Part shown: positions 6,843-15,804 of the stretch, piece after piece
Position numbering within the stretch: position 1 is the stretch's first letter
Layout of the letters: each line of letters begins with the position of its first letter
Origin: Pseudomonadota bacterium
Lineage (GTDB): Bacteria > Pseudomonadota > Gammaproteobacteria > Burkholderiales > Sulfuriferulaceae
Direction: 5' to 3'
Assembly: GCA_021790625.1 (NCBI GenBank)
Contig: JAJYGL010000013.1
Span: 1-30,504 of the forward strand
Length of the DNA: 30,504 bases
The notes under the pieces: generated by a model
What the model saw: the letters and a program-made list of their open reading frames with translations, nothing else
Databases searched by the model: none
What the model was told of the DNA's origin: nothing
Program-made: the position numbers and the translations under genes

Positions 6843-7352
6843 TCATTGTTCCTGCAAGGTCAGCGTACTGTCACGTTCCGACCAGTCACCCACAGCATCC
6901 TGCACCATTTCCCTCAATTTTATTTCTTTGTTGGAAATAGCCACAATCTTTCCAAAATTCTGTCCGAGGTAATTGCCGACCTGGACGGTATAATAAGTGT
7001 TCACTGGTGTTTTAATCACCGCAAAAACTTGTCCTTTACGCTGAATCACCCCAACCATTTTCAGCGTTTCCAGCGAGAACGATTCCAGCAGCTCGCGCGG
7101 CCGGTTCAAATCTGGCTGCAGCCCATTGTCCGACGCATTGAATTTCAGTTTGCGCGGCTTGAAAGGGTCTGGTAAATCAAAGTCGTTGTACACAAAAGGC
7201 TGATAAGGCTTGACTTCTGGCAGTGGCGGAATTTTTCCATGTACATTATTACCTGCATCCTGCACGAACTGTTTCAAATCATCATTATGACCAAACCCGC
7301 AACCAGCAAGCGCCAGTACTAGCAGAGGGGTGAAAAACATGCGCTGATTCAT
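6843..7352 (-). CDS. pilP: PilP, inner-membrane lipoprotein of the type IV pilus
   Basis: This 169-residue protein has a lipoprotein signal (LLVLALAGC, lipobox Cys18). A disordered Pro-rich linker (GKIPPLPEVKPYQPFVY) leads to a C-terminal beta domain (about 85-165) with LKMVGVIQRKGQVFAVIK and YTVQVGNYLGQNFGKI. PilP links the PilNO inner-membrane complex to the PilQ secretin. Its ATG overlaps the pilO stop codon (ATGA-type overlap), which indicates translational coupling. Confidence 0.93.
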   Translation of the reverse strand: MNQRMFFTPLLVLALAGCGFGHNDDLKQFVQDAGNNVHGKIPPLPEVKPYQPFVYNDFDLPDPFKPRKLKFNASDNGLQPDLNRPRELLESFSLETLKMVGVIQRKGQVFAVIKTPVNTYYTVQVGNYLGQNFGKIVAISNKEIKLREMVQDAVGDWSERDSTLTLQEQ

Positions 7353-7999
7353 TTCCCCTCCTTCTTCGGTTTTTTGGCTTTCTGTTGCGCCATCAATTCA
7401 TCCGGATCCAGATAACGATAGGTTTCAACCACTGCATTCATGGTCAACTCGCCATCTTTGCCGTCCTTGGCATCTTTATTGGCAGAAATATTGATATCGT
7501 GTAGTGTCGCGATCCGGGACAGTTGAGCGACATCACTGGCGAATGCACCAAAATCATGGTATGAGCCGGATACCTTGATATCAATCGGCAGTTCGGCATA
7601 AAAATCATGCATTTTTTCTGCTTGTGGCTTGAACAGATCAAAATGCAATCCTCTGCCAAGCCCCGCCTGATTGATATCGCTCAACAGAGCATCCATTTCA
7701 GACTTGTTCGGTAACTGCCGCAACAGCGCGCCAAACGACCGGTTGATTTCGACCAGTTGCCGCTTGTAAGCCGGCAAATTGATAGCTTGTCGCTTCTTGT
7801 CAATAAAACTGTCACGCAAGGTCATTTCCTGATTTTTCGCAGCATCAAGGGCAACAATCTGCCCTCGCCAGACAAACCAGTAACCCACCGCCAATACCAG
7901 TACAAACACAGCGCCCAATGCGCCGAACCGTACCGGCGCGGGCGCACTGGCCAATGTTTTCAGGTCGATATTGTTGATATCGTTCAATGCAAACGCCAT
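7349..7999 (-). CDS. pilO: PilO, type IV pilus alignment-complex protein
   Basis: This 216-residue protein has one transmembrane helix near residues 27-47 (FGALGAVFVLVLAVGYWFVW). A coiled-coil region follows, then a ferredoxin-like periplasmic domain containing LPIDIKVSGSYHDFGAFASDVAQL, typical of PilO. It pairs with PilN in the inner membrane. The C-terminus is Lys-rich (KAKKPKKEGK). The gene starts 3 nt after the pilN stop codon and overlaps pilP by 4 nt. Confidence 0.93.
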   Translation of the reverse strand: MAFALNDINNIDLKTLASAPAPVRFGALGAVFVLVLAVGYWFVWRGQIVALDAAKNQEMTLRDSFIDKKRQAINLPAYKRQLVEINRSFGALLRQLPNKSEMDALLSDINQAGLGRGLHFDLFKPQAEKMHDFYAELPIDIKVSGSYHDFGAFASDVAQLSRIATLHDINISANKDAKDGKDGELTMNAVVETYRYLDPDELMAQQKAKKPKKEGK

Positions 8000-8002
8000 C
8001 GT

Positions 8003-8593
8003 CTAATCCGCCTTTCCGTTTTTGTCTGGTTCCTTGCTACCGGAGGTGGCTACCAGATTCTTCGTATGAACATCCATGCTGAACTCATTTGCCTGAATGC
8101 CTTGAATCGTGGCGGCTTTTACTTCAATCAGCGTCGCATTCGACAGCCAGGGCGAACTGTCCAGATTACGCATCAAGGAAGAAACCCGCGCACTGGATTG
8201 CGCGTACCCCTGCAAATGCACGACGTCGCCATGCTGATCGATTGACTTGAGAAAAACGCCCTCCGGCATCAAGCGCACCAGTTGATCCAGCAAATGGACA
8301 GCATCTGAACGATCCGTCTGCAAGGACTCCACCACCTGTTTGCGAGCCAGCAATTCCTGTGTCTCTTTTTTTAACTCATGGATGGCACTAATCTGCTTGT
8401 CCAGTTTGGCAATTTCGTTTTTCAGATATTCGTTGCGTGCATTTTGCATCTGCAACCGGGCGTCAAATATGGTGAAGCCGAGCAACACCACAAGAACCCC
8501 GATAACCGCCACCCCACCCAACAAAACAGCAAATTGCCGCAGTCGAGCGATACGACGCGTTTCGCGATATGGTAATAAATTCAGACGTATCAT
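8003..8593 (-). CDS. pilN: PilN, type IV pilus inner-membrane protein
   Basis: This 196-residue protein has the conserved cytoplasmic N-terminus MIRLNLLPYRETRR, which docks into PilM. One membrane helix follows (about 22-44, VLLGGVAVIGVLVVLLGFTI), then a coiled coil (about 50-95), and a periplasmic ferredoxin-like domain (LVRLMPEGVFLKSIDQHGDVVHLQG). The C-terminal tail is polar. Start and stop codons overlap with pilM on the upstream side. Confidence 0.94.
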   Translation of the reverse strand: MIRLNLLPYRETRRIARLRQFAVLLGGVAVIGVLVVLLGFTIFDARLQMQNARNEYLKNEIAKLDKQISAIHELKKETQELLARKQVVESLQTDRSDAVHLLDQLVRLMPEGVFLKSIDQHGDVVHLQGYAQSSARVSSLMRNLDSSPWLSNATLIEVKAATIQGIQANEFSMDVHTKNLVATSGSKEPDKNGKAD

Positions 8594-9678
8594 GGCGTAT
8601 CAAACCTCCTCATGGCCAAGCCACAAGCTACCAATAAGGCAGGAGCATCTGCAACCAGTTTCGCCGAGGCGATATTGCCAGACAAGACCATACCGGCAAA
8701 TGGGTTGGCAACCAGTGTACTGGCCTCAGTACGGCTGGCCACCGCATCATCCAGGCCGGGCAGAATGGCTGTTCCGCCTGCCAGGACAATATAATCGACC
8801 CGTGAAAATGACGTTGCTGCCACGAACATCTGCAAGGCGCGTCCAATCTCGAGCGCCAACGTTTCCGTAAAGGGCTGCAAAATTTCTACCCCATACTTGT
8901 CCGGCGTGTCGCCCTTGCGCTTTAATTTCTCCGCTTCTTCAAACGACATACCATAACGACGTTGAATTTCCTGCGTCAACTGGTTGCCGCCAAAAGATTG
9001 TTCGCGGGAATACACCATGACTTTATCAACAAACACCAAAATATGCATGGTGGTTGCCCCGATATCAATCAATGCGACCGTCTGGCCACGCGCATTGTCG
9101 GGCAGAATATGCATCATGCCTTCATAAGCAGTCTGACTGGCATTGAACTCAGCGTCCATCACCGACACCTTCAACCCTGCTGCCTCGGCAACAGCCACCC
9201 TATCTTCGATTTTCTCTTTGCGGCTGGCTACCAATAACACATCCACATCGCCACTGGAATTCGTCGCCGGACCCAACACCTGAAAATCAAGATTTACTTC
9301 GTCCAGCGAAAAAGGAACGACTTGATTTGCCTCGACTTGCACCTGAATTTCCATGTCATCTTCAGACAGATCGGCCGGCAATACCAGTTTCTTGGAGATG
9401 ACGGCCGACGACGGCAACGCCATCGCCACATGGCGAATCCGCGTTCCCATCTGTCCCCACGCCTGTTTCAAAGCGTCCACCACTTCGTCCACCTTGGCGA
9501 TGTTACCATCCACCACGGCATCCCTTGACAAAGGTTCAATGACATAACGCTCGACACTGTACTTACCACGGCCGGCATCCGCCAGTTCGACCAGCTTGAC
9601 GGCAGCCGAACTGATATCAACGCCAACCAACGGCGGCGTTTTCACTTCAAACAAGTTGAATTGCAAGCGCATTCCCAA
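8590..9678 (-). CDS. pilM: PilM, actin-like type IV pilus assembly ATPase
   Basis: This cytoplasmic FtsA/actin-fold protein of about 362 residues shows phosphate-1 VGVDISSAAVKLVEL, phosphate-2 ALIDIGATTMHILVF and the adenosine motif VLAGGTAILPGL. It binds the PilN N-terminus and helps align the pilus machine. The start is uncertain: a TTG at 9678 has AAGGGA 6 nt upstream, whereas the ATG at 9672 is 12 nt from it. Both give the same protein apart from two residues. It is the first gene of pilMNOPQ, and all junctions are tight or overlapping. It diverges from the PBP1A gene. Confidence 0.94.
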   Translation of the reverse strand: MGMRLQFNLFEVKTPPLVGVDISSAAVKLVELADAGRGKYSVERYVIEPLSRDAVVDGNIAKVDEVVDALKQAWGQMGTRIRHVAMALPSSAVISKKLVLPADLSEDDMEIQVQVEANQVVPFSLDEVNLDFQVLGPATNSSGDVDVLLVASRKEKIEDRVAVAEAAGLKVSVMDAEFNASQTAYEGMMHILPDNARGQTVALIDIGATTMHILVFVDKVMVYSREQSFGGNQLTQEIQRRYGMSFEEAEKLKRKGDTPDKYGVEILQPFTETLALEIGRALQMFVAATSFSRVDYIVLAGGTAILPGLDDAVASRTEASTLVANPFAGMVLSGNIASAKLVADAPALLVACGLAMRRFDTP

Positions 9679-10018
9679 GTGTATTCCCTTTTTTAATTTG
9701 ATAGTTAGGAAATAAAGCGATAATTCACATTAAAGACTATCAGCAACTTTTCAAGATGTAAACATTTTTTTGGGAGTAATGAAACTTCTTACCCAAATAA
9801 TTGTTGCCATCCCTTGCTTTCAAGGAGACTCTGATTTAGATTTATTGACGTACAACCGAAACAGCAAGCTAATCAGCGCCTTCCAAAGTCCGCCTGTGAC
9901 CCCTCCCGTGGTGCATCATAAAACAAATTCTGTCTTGTGGTCACGCACAAAACACAAAAATCCGCGATAATGACAGTATTTTGTTCCCCACACACACTAT
10001 TGAATCTCCTTATCGGAT
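9679..10018. other. Divergent regulatory region between pilM and the PBP1A gene
   Basis: These 340 bases hold no gene I can support. A GATAAT at 9966-9971 could serve as a -10 for the PBP1A gene, but no convincing -35 is visible. An ATG at 9779 with GGGAG upstream opens a 63-codon frame with poor protein-like composition, which I do not call a gene. A degenerate minus-strand copy of the dispersed repeat lies at 9866-9884. Confidence 0.5.
9866..9884 (-). repeat. Possible degenerate dispersed-repeat copy
   Basis: On the minus strand this reads GGAAGGCGCTGATTAGCTT. It shares the GGAA-CGCTGATT core of the dispersed repeat with one extra base. It lies between divergent promoters, not at a stop codon, and could be a chance match. 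Confidence 0.25.
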
Positions 10019-12403
10019 ATGCAAATCTCGCGCTGGATCACCATTACTTTCGCTCTGCTTACCAGTTTTATTGTCGTGGTTGCCGCTACCATCGGACTGG
10101 CTATTGCCCTTATCTACCCCAATCTGCCCGACATGCATACGCTGACCGACTACCAGCCAAAAATGCCTATGCGGGTATACACCAGCGATGGCGCACTCAT
10201 CGCCGAATTCGGCGAGCAACATCGTGCATTCATCACGCTGCAACAAACCCCGAAAATCTTACAGGAAGCCATCCTCGCTGCCGAAGACGACCGTTTTTAC
10301 GAACACGGCGGTATCGACATAACCGGCGTCATCCGCGCCGCCCTCAGCAATCTGGTTTCTGGCGGTGCAAAAGAGGGTGCATCGACCATCACCATGCAGG
10401 TAGCGCGCAACTTCTTTCTGTCCAGCGAAAAGACTTTTACCCGCAAACTCAATGAAGCCCTGCTATCCATCAAAATCGAACGCAATCTGAGCAAAGACCA
10501 GATTCTCACCCTATACATCAATCAGATTTACCTCGGACAGCGCGCCTATGGCTTTGCCTCTGCCGCCGAAACCTATTTCGGCAAGCCTGTCAGCAAGCTG
10601 AGCATCGCTGAGGCCGCCATGCTGGCCGGCCTTCCCAAAGCACCCTCCAAATACAATCCGGTTGTCAACTTACCGCGCGCACTGACAAGACAACACTATG
10701 TATTGCACCGCATGCTGGAATTGCACGATATTGATGCAGCGCAATATCAGGCCGCCATCAACCAGACGTTGAACGTGCGCAAATCCTCCTCGCAACAATA
10801 CACGGTACACGCCAGCTACGTCGCAGAAATGATCCGTCAGGCCATGTATGAACAATATCATGACGCCATCTACACCGACGGGCTCAAGGTCTATACCACG
10901 TTGCGCAAATCCGACCAGATCGCAGCAGACAACGCGCTCTGGTCAGGCGTAGAAAGCTACGACCGCCGACACGGCTACCGGGGAGCAGAAGCCTGGCTAC
11001 CGGCATCTTTCGATTTAAGCCAAACGGACGCCCTGGACGCTGCGCTGCAAAACACGCCGTCCATCCACAATCTTGTCCCCGCCATTGTTTTGTCAGCCAA
11101 CCCGAAACGCGTCACCGTCTGGATCAAACACCTGGGGCAAACCGATATCTCCGGCGCAGGACTGGCTTTTGCCCAACGCGCATTAAGTCGAACCAACCAA
11201 TCCAGACATCTGGACTTACTGCGCCCGGGTGCCATCATTCGCGTCATACACTCATCAGGCAATGGCTGGGAAATCAGCCAGTTACCAAAGGTTCAGGCAG
11301 CACTGGTGACGCTCGACCCGGAAACGGGCGCCATTCGCGCATTGGTCGGCGGTTTTGATTACGATCTGGACAAATTCAACCACGCCATACAGGCATGGCG
11401 TCAGCCAGGCTCCAGCTTCAAACCTTTCATTTACTCTGCCGCACTGGAAAAGGGTTTTACCCCGGCCACCTTACTGGAAGACTCCCCCATCAATATTCCT
11501 CCTGAGCAAACTGGCGGCGTGCTCTGGCAACCCAAAGATTACGAAAGCACATGGAATGGTACGCTGGTCAGCATGCAGGATGCGTTGGTGCACTCGCTCA
11601 ATCTGCCCACCATTCGCATCATGCAAAGCATTACCCCTGCCTACGCACTGAATTATGTGCAACGTTTCGGCTTTGACACGCAACACATCCCACCCTATTT
11701 GACCATGGCGCTGGGTGCAGGCACCGTCACCCCGCTGCAAATGGCGGCCGCTTATGCCGTTTTTGCCAATGGCGGTGCCCGAATCACGCCTTACATCATT
11801 GACCACATCACCGATCAGAATGGTCACCTTCTGATGAAAAACACTCCCCAGCCACGCACACAGGTCATCGACCCCCGCAACGCCTTCATCATTACCAGCA
11901 TGATGCAAGATGTCATCAGGCGCGGCACCGGAGCTGCCGCCAGCAAACTTGGTCGGCAAGATCTGGCGGGCAAGACCGGCACCACCAATGACCAGCGCGA
12001 TGCCTGGTTCGCAGGCTTCCAACCCCATCTGGTCGCGGTGGCATGGATAGGCTATGACCAGCCAAAATCCTTGGGCAGTGGCGAAACTGGTGCCCAGGCA
12101 GCGCTTCCCATCTGGATGAAATACATGGCAGAAGCGCTCAAAAACACACCTCAGGCCAGCATCAACCCACCTGATGGTGTCGTCAGCCTCACCATCAATC
12201 CGTTGACCGGATTGCCCGCCTCACCCGGCGAGACGGGAACGCAAGAATATTTTTTGAAAGAAAATGTCCCAACAGCACAAACCGGAAATCCGCCCGCGAC
12301 GACTCCATCAACGGCGTCTGCTGGTGCATCCTCAGGCAACGGTACATCAACCAATGGACCGCCAGCAGCACCCCAACTCATTTTTACTACCCCGCGACCA
12401 TGA
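10019..12403 (+). CDS. mrcA: Penicillin-binding protein 1A, bifunctional peptidoglycan synthase
   Basis: This 794-residue class A PBP has an N-terminal membrane anchor (about 5-35). The GT51 glycosyltransferase domain (about 55-230) contains EDDRFYEHGGID with the catalytic Glu, GASTITMQVARN and RKLNEALLSIKIE. The transpeptidase domain (about 410-700) has SSFKPF (nucleophile Ser), SLNLP and KTGTT. The C-terminal 60 residues are low-complexity Pro/Thr/Ser/Gly. It polymerises and cross-links glycan strands in the periplasm. The ATG has only a weak site. Divergence from pilMNOPQ is the arrangement common in beta- and gammaproteobacteria. The stop codon overlaps the next gene by 4 nt. Confidence 0.95.
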   Translation: MQISRWITITFALLTSFIVVVAATIGLAIALIYPNLPDMHTLTDYQPKMPMRVYTSDGALIAEFGEQHRAFITLQQTPKILQEAILAAEDDRFYEHGGIDITGVIRAALSNLVSGGAKEGASTITMQVARNFFLSSEKTFTRKLNEALLSIKIERNLSKDQILTLYINQIYLGQRAYGFASAAETYFGKPVSKLSIAEAAMLAGLPKAPSKYNPVVNLPRALTRQHYVLHRMLELHDIDAAQYQAAINQTLNVRKSSSQQYTVHASYVAEMIRQAMYEQYHDAIYTDGLKVYTTLRKSDQIAADNALWSGVESYDRRHGYRGAEAWLPASFDLSQTDALDAALQNTPSIHNLVPAIVLSANPKRVTVWIKHLGQTDISGAGLAFAQRALSRTNQSRHLDLLRPGAIIRVIHSSGNGWEISQLPKVQAALVTLDPETGAIRALVGGFDYDLDKFNHAIQAWRQPGSSFKPFIYSAALEKGFTPATLLEDSPINIPPEQTGGVLWQPKDYESTWNGTLVSMQDALVHSLNLPTIRIMQSITPAYALNYVQRFGFDTQHIPPYLTMALGAGTVTPLQMAAAYAVFANGGARITPYIIDHITDQNGHLLMKNTPQPRTQVIDPRNAFIITSMMQDVIRRGTGAAASKLGRQDLAGKTGTTNDQRDAWFAGFQPHLVAVAWIGYDQPKSLGSGETGAQAALPIWMKYMAEALKNTPQASINPPDGVVSLTINPLTGLPASPGETGTQEYFLKENVPTAQTGNPPATTPSTASAGASSGNGTSTNGPPAAPQLIFTTPRP

Positions 12404-12984
12404 AACTGAATTCAACCCGTCAACTGGTTGCCCAACTCGCTGCACAACTCATGTATGAACACAGCATTCATGACTACGCACAGGCACGACGCAAGGCAGC
12501 CAAACAACTTTGCATTGTTGATGCCCATCATTTGCCAGACAACAGTGAAATTGAAGCCGCCATTCGCGAACGACAGACTGTCTTCTTTGCCGACGATCAC
12601 GCCGACACGACCCAACGCTTACGCCTGCTGGCACTGGATGTCATGCGTGAGCTCGACCAGTTCGACCCGCACCTGACCGGAGACGTATTACAGGGAACAG
12701 CAGGACAATACGCCAACATTTCAATCGAACTATATGCCGACAGCGAAAAAGAAGTCGAGATGCACCTGCTCAACCACAACATCCCTTTTCAGCAATCGCA
12801 AACCACCGCTACGCGTCACAACAAGGCAACGCCGCGCTTTGTGCTGCAACACGACAACAACGACATCTGGTTGACCATCCGGCCTCGCAACAGCCGACAC
12901 AACACGCCCCGCCCCAACGACAACACCACGCTGCGACGCGCCTCACTTCTCCAACTCACCGAACTATTGGGAACCGCTGATTAA
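12400..12984 (+). CDS. Conserved betaproteobacterial protein of unknown function
   Basis: This 194-residue soluble protein overlaps the PBP1A stop codon (ATGA), so it is co-translated. It shows ARRKAAKQLCI and LPDNSEIEAAIRERQ in the N-terminal half and PHLTGDVLQGTAGQYANISIELYADSEKEVEMHLL in the middle (quoted here only as key stretches: LTGDVLQGT and IELYADSEKEVE). The G-T-A plus acidic pattern recalls nucleotidyltransferase-like folds, but I see no complete catalytic triad. From memory, relatives in Betaproteobacteria carry the label 'UDP-N-acetylmuramate-alanine ligase', which is implausible because there is no Mur ligase P-loop. Its last codons and stop lie inside a dispersed repeat copy. 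Confidence 0.8.
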   Translation: MKLNSTRQLVAQLAAQLMYEHSIHDYAQARRKAAKQLCIVDAHHLPDNSEIEAAIRERQTVFFADDHADTTQRLRLLALDVMRELDQFDPHLTGDVLQGTAGQYANISIELYADSEKEVEMHLLNHNIPFQQSQTTATRHNKATPRFVLQHDNNDIWLTIRPRNSRHNTPRPNDNTTLRRASLLQLTELLGTAD

Positions 12985-13016
12985 TTCCCACATGGCCGCG
13001 ATGGCGGCCTGGTGGG
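12970..13016 (+). repeat. Dispersed repeat copy B
   Basis: This 47-bp unit starts GGAACCGCTGATTAATTCC and contains a perfect hairpin GGCCGC-GATG-GCGGCC (12994-13009). It matches the copy at 29853-29899 at 42 of 47 positions. The stop codon of the preceding gene (TAA, 12982-12984) falls inside it, so the last residues of that protein are repeat-encoded. Confidence 0.75.
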
Positions 13017-13149
13017 ATGAAATGCAAGGCGTGGCTCGCAGTCAAGGGTTATTCTCCTTGGCAAGAGACACAACGCGGCAGTTCGCCCGCCAAGCCCCGT
13101 CCCGCCGAGCATGTTTTGCTCGTTACCAACGAGGCGGTTGCGGCCAACA

Positions 13150-14589
13150 TCAGGCGATACTCGCGCCACTCATGTTTTCACCATCCTTCGCACGCAAACC
13201 CCAAAAGCTGAGTGAAGACAAAACCGTCAATAGTGACAAGGTCAGCAACGCTTCATGCAAGGCATGGGTAACCGCCAGCGGATGGCTCTGTGGTACATTC
13301 CCCAGATACCACCCTGCGAGCAACGTACCGCACGCCAGCCCGAAACTCAGTGACATTTGCTGCATGGAACTGGCCAACGTACTCGCCATACTGGAATCAG
13401 CCTCGCCAATGTCGGCATACGCCATGGCATTCATACCGGAGAATTGCAAAGAACTGAAAAAACCCTGCGCAAACCCCAACAACACAATCCAGATTATCGG
13501 CGTCACCGCATGCACGCTGGCGTACAATGCGATAACCACCCCAACCATAACCGTATTGACAATCAGCACGTGCCGAAAACCAAACCGTCGCAATACCCGC
13601 ACCGACGCCACCTTCATACCCATGGCGCCCAGCGCTATTGGCATCATCATCAGCCCTGACTGCCATGCGGCATAACCCAAACCGACCTGATACAGCAGCG
13701 GTAACAGAAAAGGCAATCCACCAACACCCAGGCGGGTCACAAAACCACCTAACACAGAAATTCGAAATGTGCGCACGCGAAACAAATGCAAACGCAACAA
13801 AGGAAATGCCTCCCGACGCTCATGCCAGCCATACAAGGCAAGAATGGCTAACGCCAGCAACAGCCAGCCAATCGCCGCCATGAGGCTCATGACATGCTCG
13901 CCGAAAATCTCCAGTACCCATGACAGCAACGCCGCTCCGGAACCAAACAATACCAGCCCGCGCAAATCCAGCGGGTGCGACGTTTGTCCGCGATAATCCG
14001 GCATATACCATCGGGAAAGCAGCCACGCCACGACACCGACCGGTACATTGATGAAAAATATCACCCGCCAGGACAACCAATGCACAACCAACCCACCGAC
14101 CACCGGCCCCAGCAAGGGGCCAATCAACGCCGGAACGATGACAAAATTCATCGCCGTCATCAACTCGGAGCGTGCAAAGGTGCGGATAATGGTCAATCGT
14201 CCCACCGGCATCATCATGGCCGCCCCTAATCCCTGCAACACCCTTGCCATGACCAGCATGGTCACATTCAGTGACAAACCACACAACACCGATGACAGTG
14301 TAAACACTGCCACGGCGCTGCCAAACACACGCTTCGTGCCAAAACGATCCGCCATCCAGCCACTCACCGGGATACAGACAGCAAGGCTTAAAATATAACT
14401 AGCCACGACCGCCTTCAGGCTAAGCGGGGCAACATGAAAATCCAGTGCCATGGCGGGAACAGCCGTATTCAAAATAGTCGAATCCAGTTGTTCCATGAAA
14501 AATGCGGCCGCCACCACCCATGGCAGCCAGACTTTTACAGCAGGTTTATTCAGCACGTTCCGCCAGCCAGCGTGCCGCATCCAGCGCAT
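13150..14589 (-). CDS. MFS multidrug exporter, DHA2-like (EmrB/QacA type)
   Basis: This 479-residue polytopic protein has about 13-14 membrane helices. The first helix carries MEQLDSTILNTAVPAMA, the D-x-T-I-L/V-N-x-A-L/V-P signature of the DHA2 family. Motif A appears as GWMADRFGTKRVFG and motif C-like as GPLLGPVVGG. Such proteins export drugs or toxic organics by proton antiport. The substrate cannot be told from sequence, and no membrane-fusion partner is adjacent. The start is uncertain: ATG at 14589 or 14580 lies inside hemB with no site, and a GTG at 14556 follows a weak purine stretch. Overlap with hemB suggests cotranscription. Confidence 0.88.
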   Translation of the reverse strand: MRWMRHAGWRNVLNKPAVKVWLPWVVAAAFFMEQLDSTILNTAVPAMALDFHVAPLSLKAVVASYILSLAVCIPVSGWMADRFGTKRVFGSAVAVFTLSSVLCGLSLNVTMLVMARVLQGLGAAMMMPVGRLTIIRTFARSELMTAMNFVIVPALIGPLLGPVVGGLVVHWLSWRVIFFINVPVGVVAWLLSRWYMPDYRGQTSHPLDLRGLVLFGSGAALLSWVLEIFGEHVMSLMAAIGWLLLALAILALYGWHERREAFPLLRLHLFRVRTFRISVLGGFVTRLGVGGLPFLLPLLYQVGLGYAAWQSGLMMMPIALGAMGMKVASVRVLRRFGFRHVLIVNTVMVGVVIALYASVHAVTPIIWIVLLGFAQGFFSSLQFSGMNAMAYADIGEADSSMASTLASSMQQMSLSFGLACGTLLAGWYLGNVPQSHPLAVTHALHEALLTLSLLTVLSSLSFWGLRAKDGENMSGASIA

Positions 14590-15556
14590 AATACGTCAAT
14601 ATCCCATCAGCTCCCGCGCGCTTGAACGCCAACAAAGTCTCCAGCACGCATTTACGCTCATCTATCCAACCCTGCTGTGCAGCAGCCTTCAGCATCGCAT
14701 ACTCACCACTAACTTGATAAACGAACGTCGGCACGCCAAATTTCGTTTTAACACGATACACGATATCCAGATAAGGCAATCCCGGCTTGACCATCACCAT
14801 GTCAGCCCCCTCACGGATGTCAAGCGCTGTTTCACGCAACGCCTCATCACTGTTGGCCGGATCCATCTGGTAAGTTTCCTTGCCCGCCGCACCAAGCGTC
14901 GCCGCAGAACCCACCGCATCACGAAACGGAGCGTAAAAAGCAGAAGCATATTTTGCCGAATACGCCAATATGCGGGTGTGAATCAGTCCATGCTGATCCA
15001 ATGTCTGTCGAATGGCGCCTACCCGGCCATCCATCATATCAGAAGGCGCCACCACATCGGCTCCCGCCTGCGCATGGCACAACGCCTGGCGTCGCAACAC
15101 CTCCACGGTTTCATCGTTCAGCACATACCCCCGCGCATCAATCAGTCCGTCCTGACCATGGCTGGTATACGGATCCAATGCCACGTCGCTGATGATCCCC
15201 AGTTGTGGCCAGGCCGCCTTGATTGCCCGGATCGCACGCGGCACCAACCCGTCCGGATTGTAAGCTTCGGCGGCATCCGCCGATTTCAGACGGCTATCAA
15301 TCACCGGAAACAACGCCAGCGCCGGAATACCCAACGCCACACACTGACCGGCATCCTCCAGCAACCGGTCCAGCGTCTTGCGCCACACATTCGGCATGGA
15401 AGGCACCGCCTCGCTATGCGCATCGCCATCCAGCACGAAGACTGGATAAATCAGATCGTTCGCTGACAAATCATGTTCGCGCATCATGCGACGGCTGAAA
15501 TCATCACGACGCATACGACGCATGCGCTGCCCCGGGAACCCTGCTTCACCATCCAT
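14546..15556 (-). CDS. hemB: Delta-aminolevulinic acid dehydratase (porphobilinogen synthase)
   Basis: This 336-residue enzyme condenses two 5-aminolevulinate molecules to porphobilinogen in heme synthesis. It shows the active-site lysines in ILAYSAKYASAFYAPFR and VMVKPGLPYLD. The metal region reads DVALDPYTSHGQDGLI, with Asp where Zn-enzymes have Cys, so it belongs to the Mg-dependent, Zn-independent class. AAAGGA lies 7 nt before the ATG. Heme demand fits the neighbouring cytochrome c4 and CcsBA genes. Confidence 0.96.
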   Translation of the reverse strand: MDGEAGFPGQRMRRMRRDDFSRRMMREHDLSANDLIYPVFVLDGDAHSEAVPSMPNVWRKTLDRLLEDAGQCVALGIPALALFPVIDSRLKSADAAEAYNPDGLVPRAIRAIKAAWPQLGIISDVALDPYTSHGQDGLIDARGYVLNDETVEVLRRQALCHAQAGADVVAPSDMMDGRVGAIRQTLDQHGLIHTRILAYSAKYASAFYAPFRDAVGSAATLGAAGKETYQMDPANSDEALRETALDIREGADMVMVKPGLPYLDIVYRVKTKFGVPTFVYQVSGEYAMLKAAAQQGWIDERKCVLETLLAFKRAGADGILTYYALDAARWLAERAE

Positions 15557-15804
15557 ATCAAGTCCTTTCGTGTTCTGTCATTCTGTTTCTGCCCTGTCGA
15601 CACTACCTCAGAAACCTACTACTGAATTTATTTGCTATTTTTAAGTGGCCGCATACATAACTTCAAACCAGCGGCTTTACCGCCAGCTATTGCTGCGACC
15701 TGACAGGCAGCAATTTTCTCACGATACCTGACACGACAATACACTGGCAAGATTTTTTCAAACAAAAAAAATCGCAAGGAACTTTTATTTCATACCCCCC
15801 TCAA
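15557..15804. other. Spacer upstream of hemB with hairpins
   Basis: No gene is visible. A perfect 8-bp inverted repeat ATTGCTGC/GCAGCAAT (15689-15714) is followed by TTTT on the plus strand, and a small GCGG/CCGC hairpin precedes it. The A-rich stretch at 15750-15790 probably carries the promoter for the small RNA that follows, but I could not fix a -10/-35 pair. Confidence 0.4.

Noticed and set aside
9779..9970. 63-codon frame starting MKLLTQIIVAIPCFQG with GGGAG upstream
   Set aside because: The first residues look plausible, but the rest has no protein-like pattern, and it occupies the divergent pilM/mrcA promoter region.
13017..13149. Possible insertion-sequence remnant after repeat copy B
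   Set aside because: Only a CGAGCA/TGCTCG hairpin (13106-13122) is visible; no transposase motif can be read in any frame.
14450..15466. 338-codon plus-strand open frame
   Set aside because: It is antisense to hemB and the start of the MFS gene; hemB has intact catalytic motifs, and the opposite frame is rich in His/Arg/Gln, typical of a shadow.
15745..15760. TGGCAAGATTTTTTCA as a sigma-54 promoter for the small RNA
   Set aside because: The near-invariant -12 GC reads TC, and the predicted start would be about 40 nt before the first hairpin.
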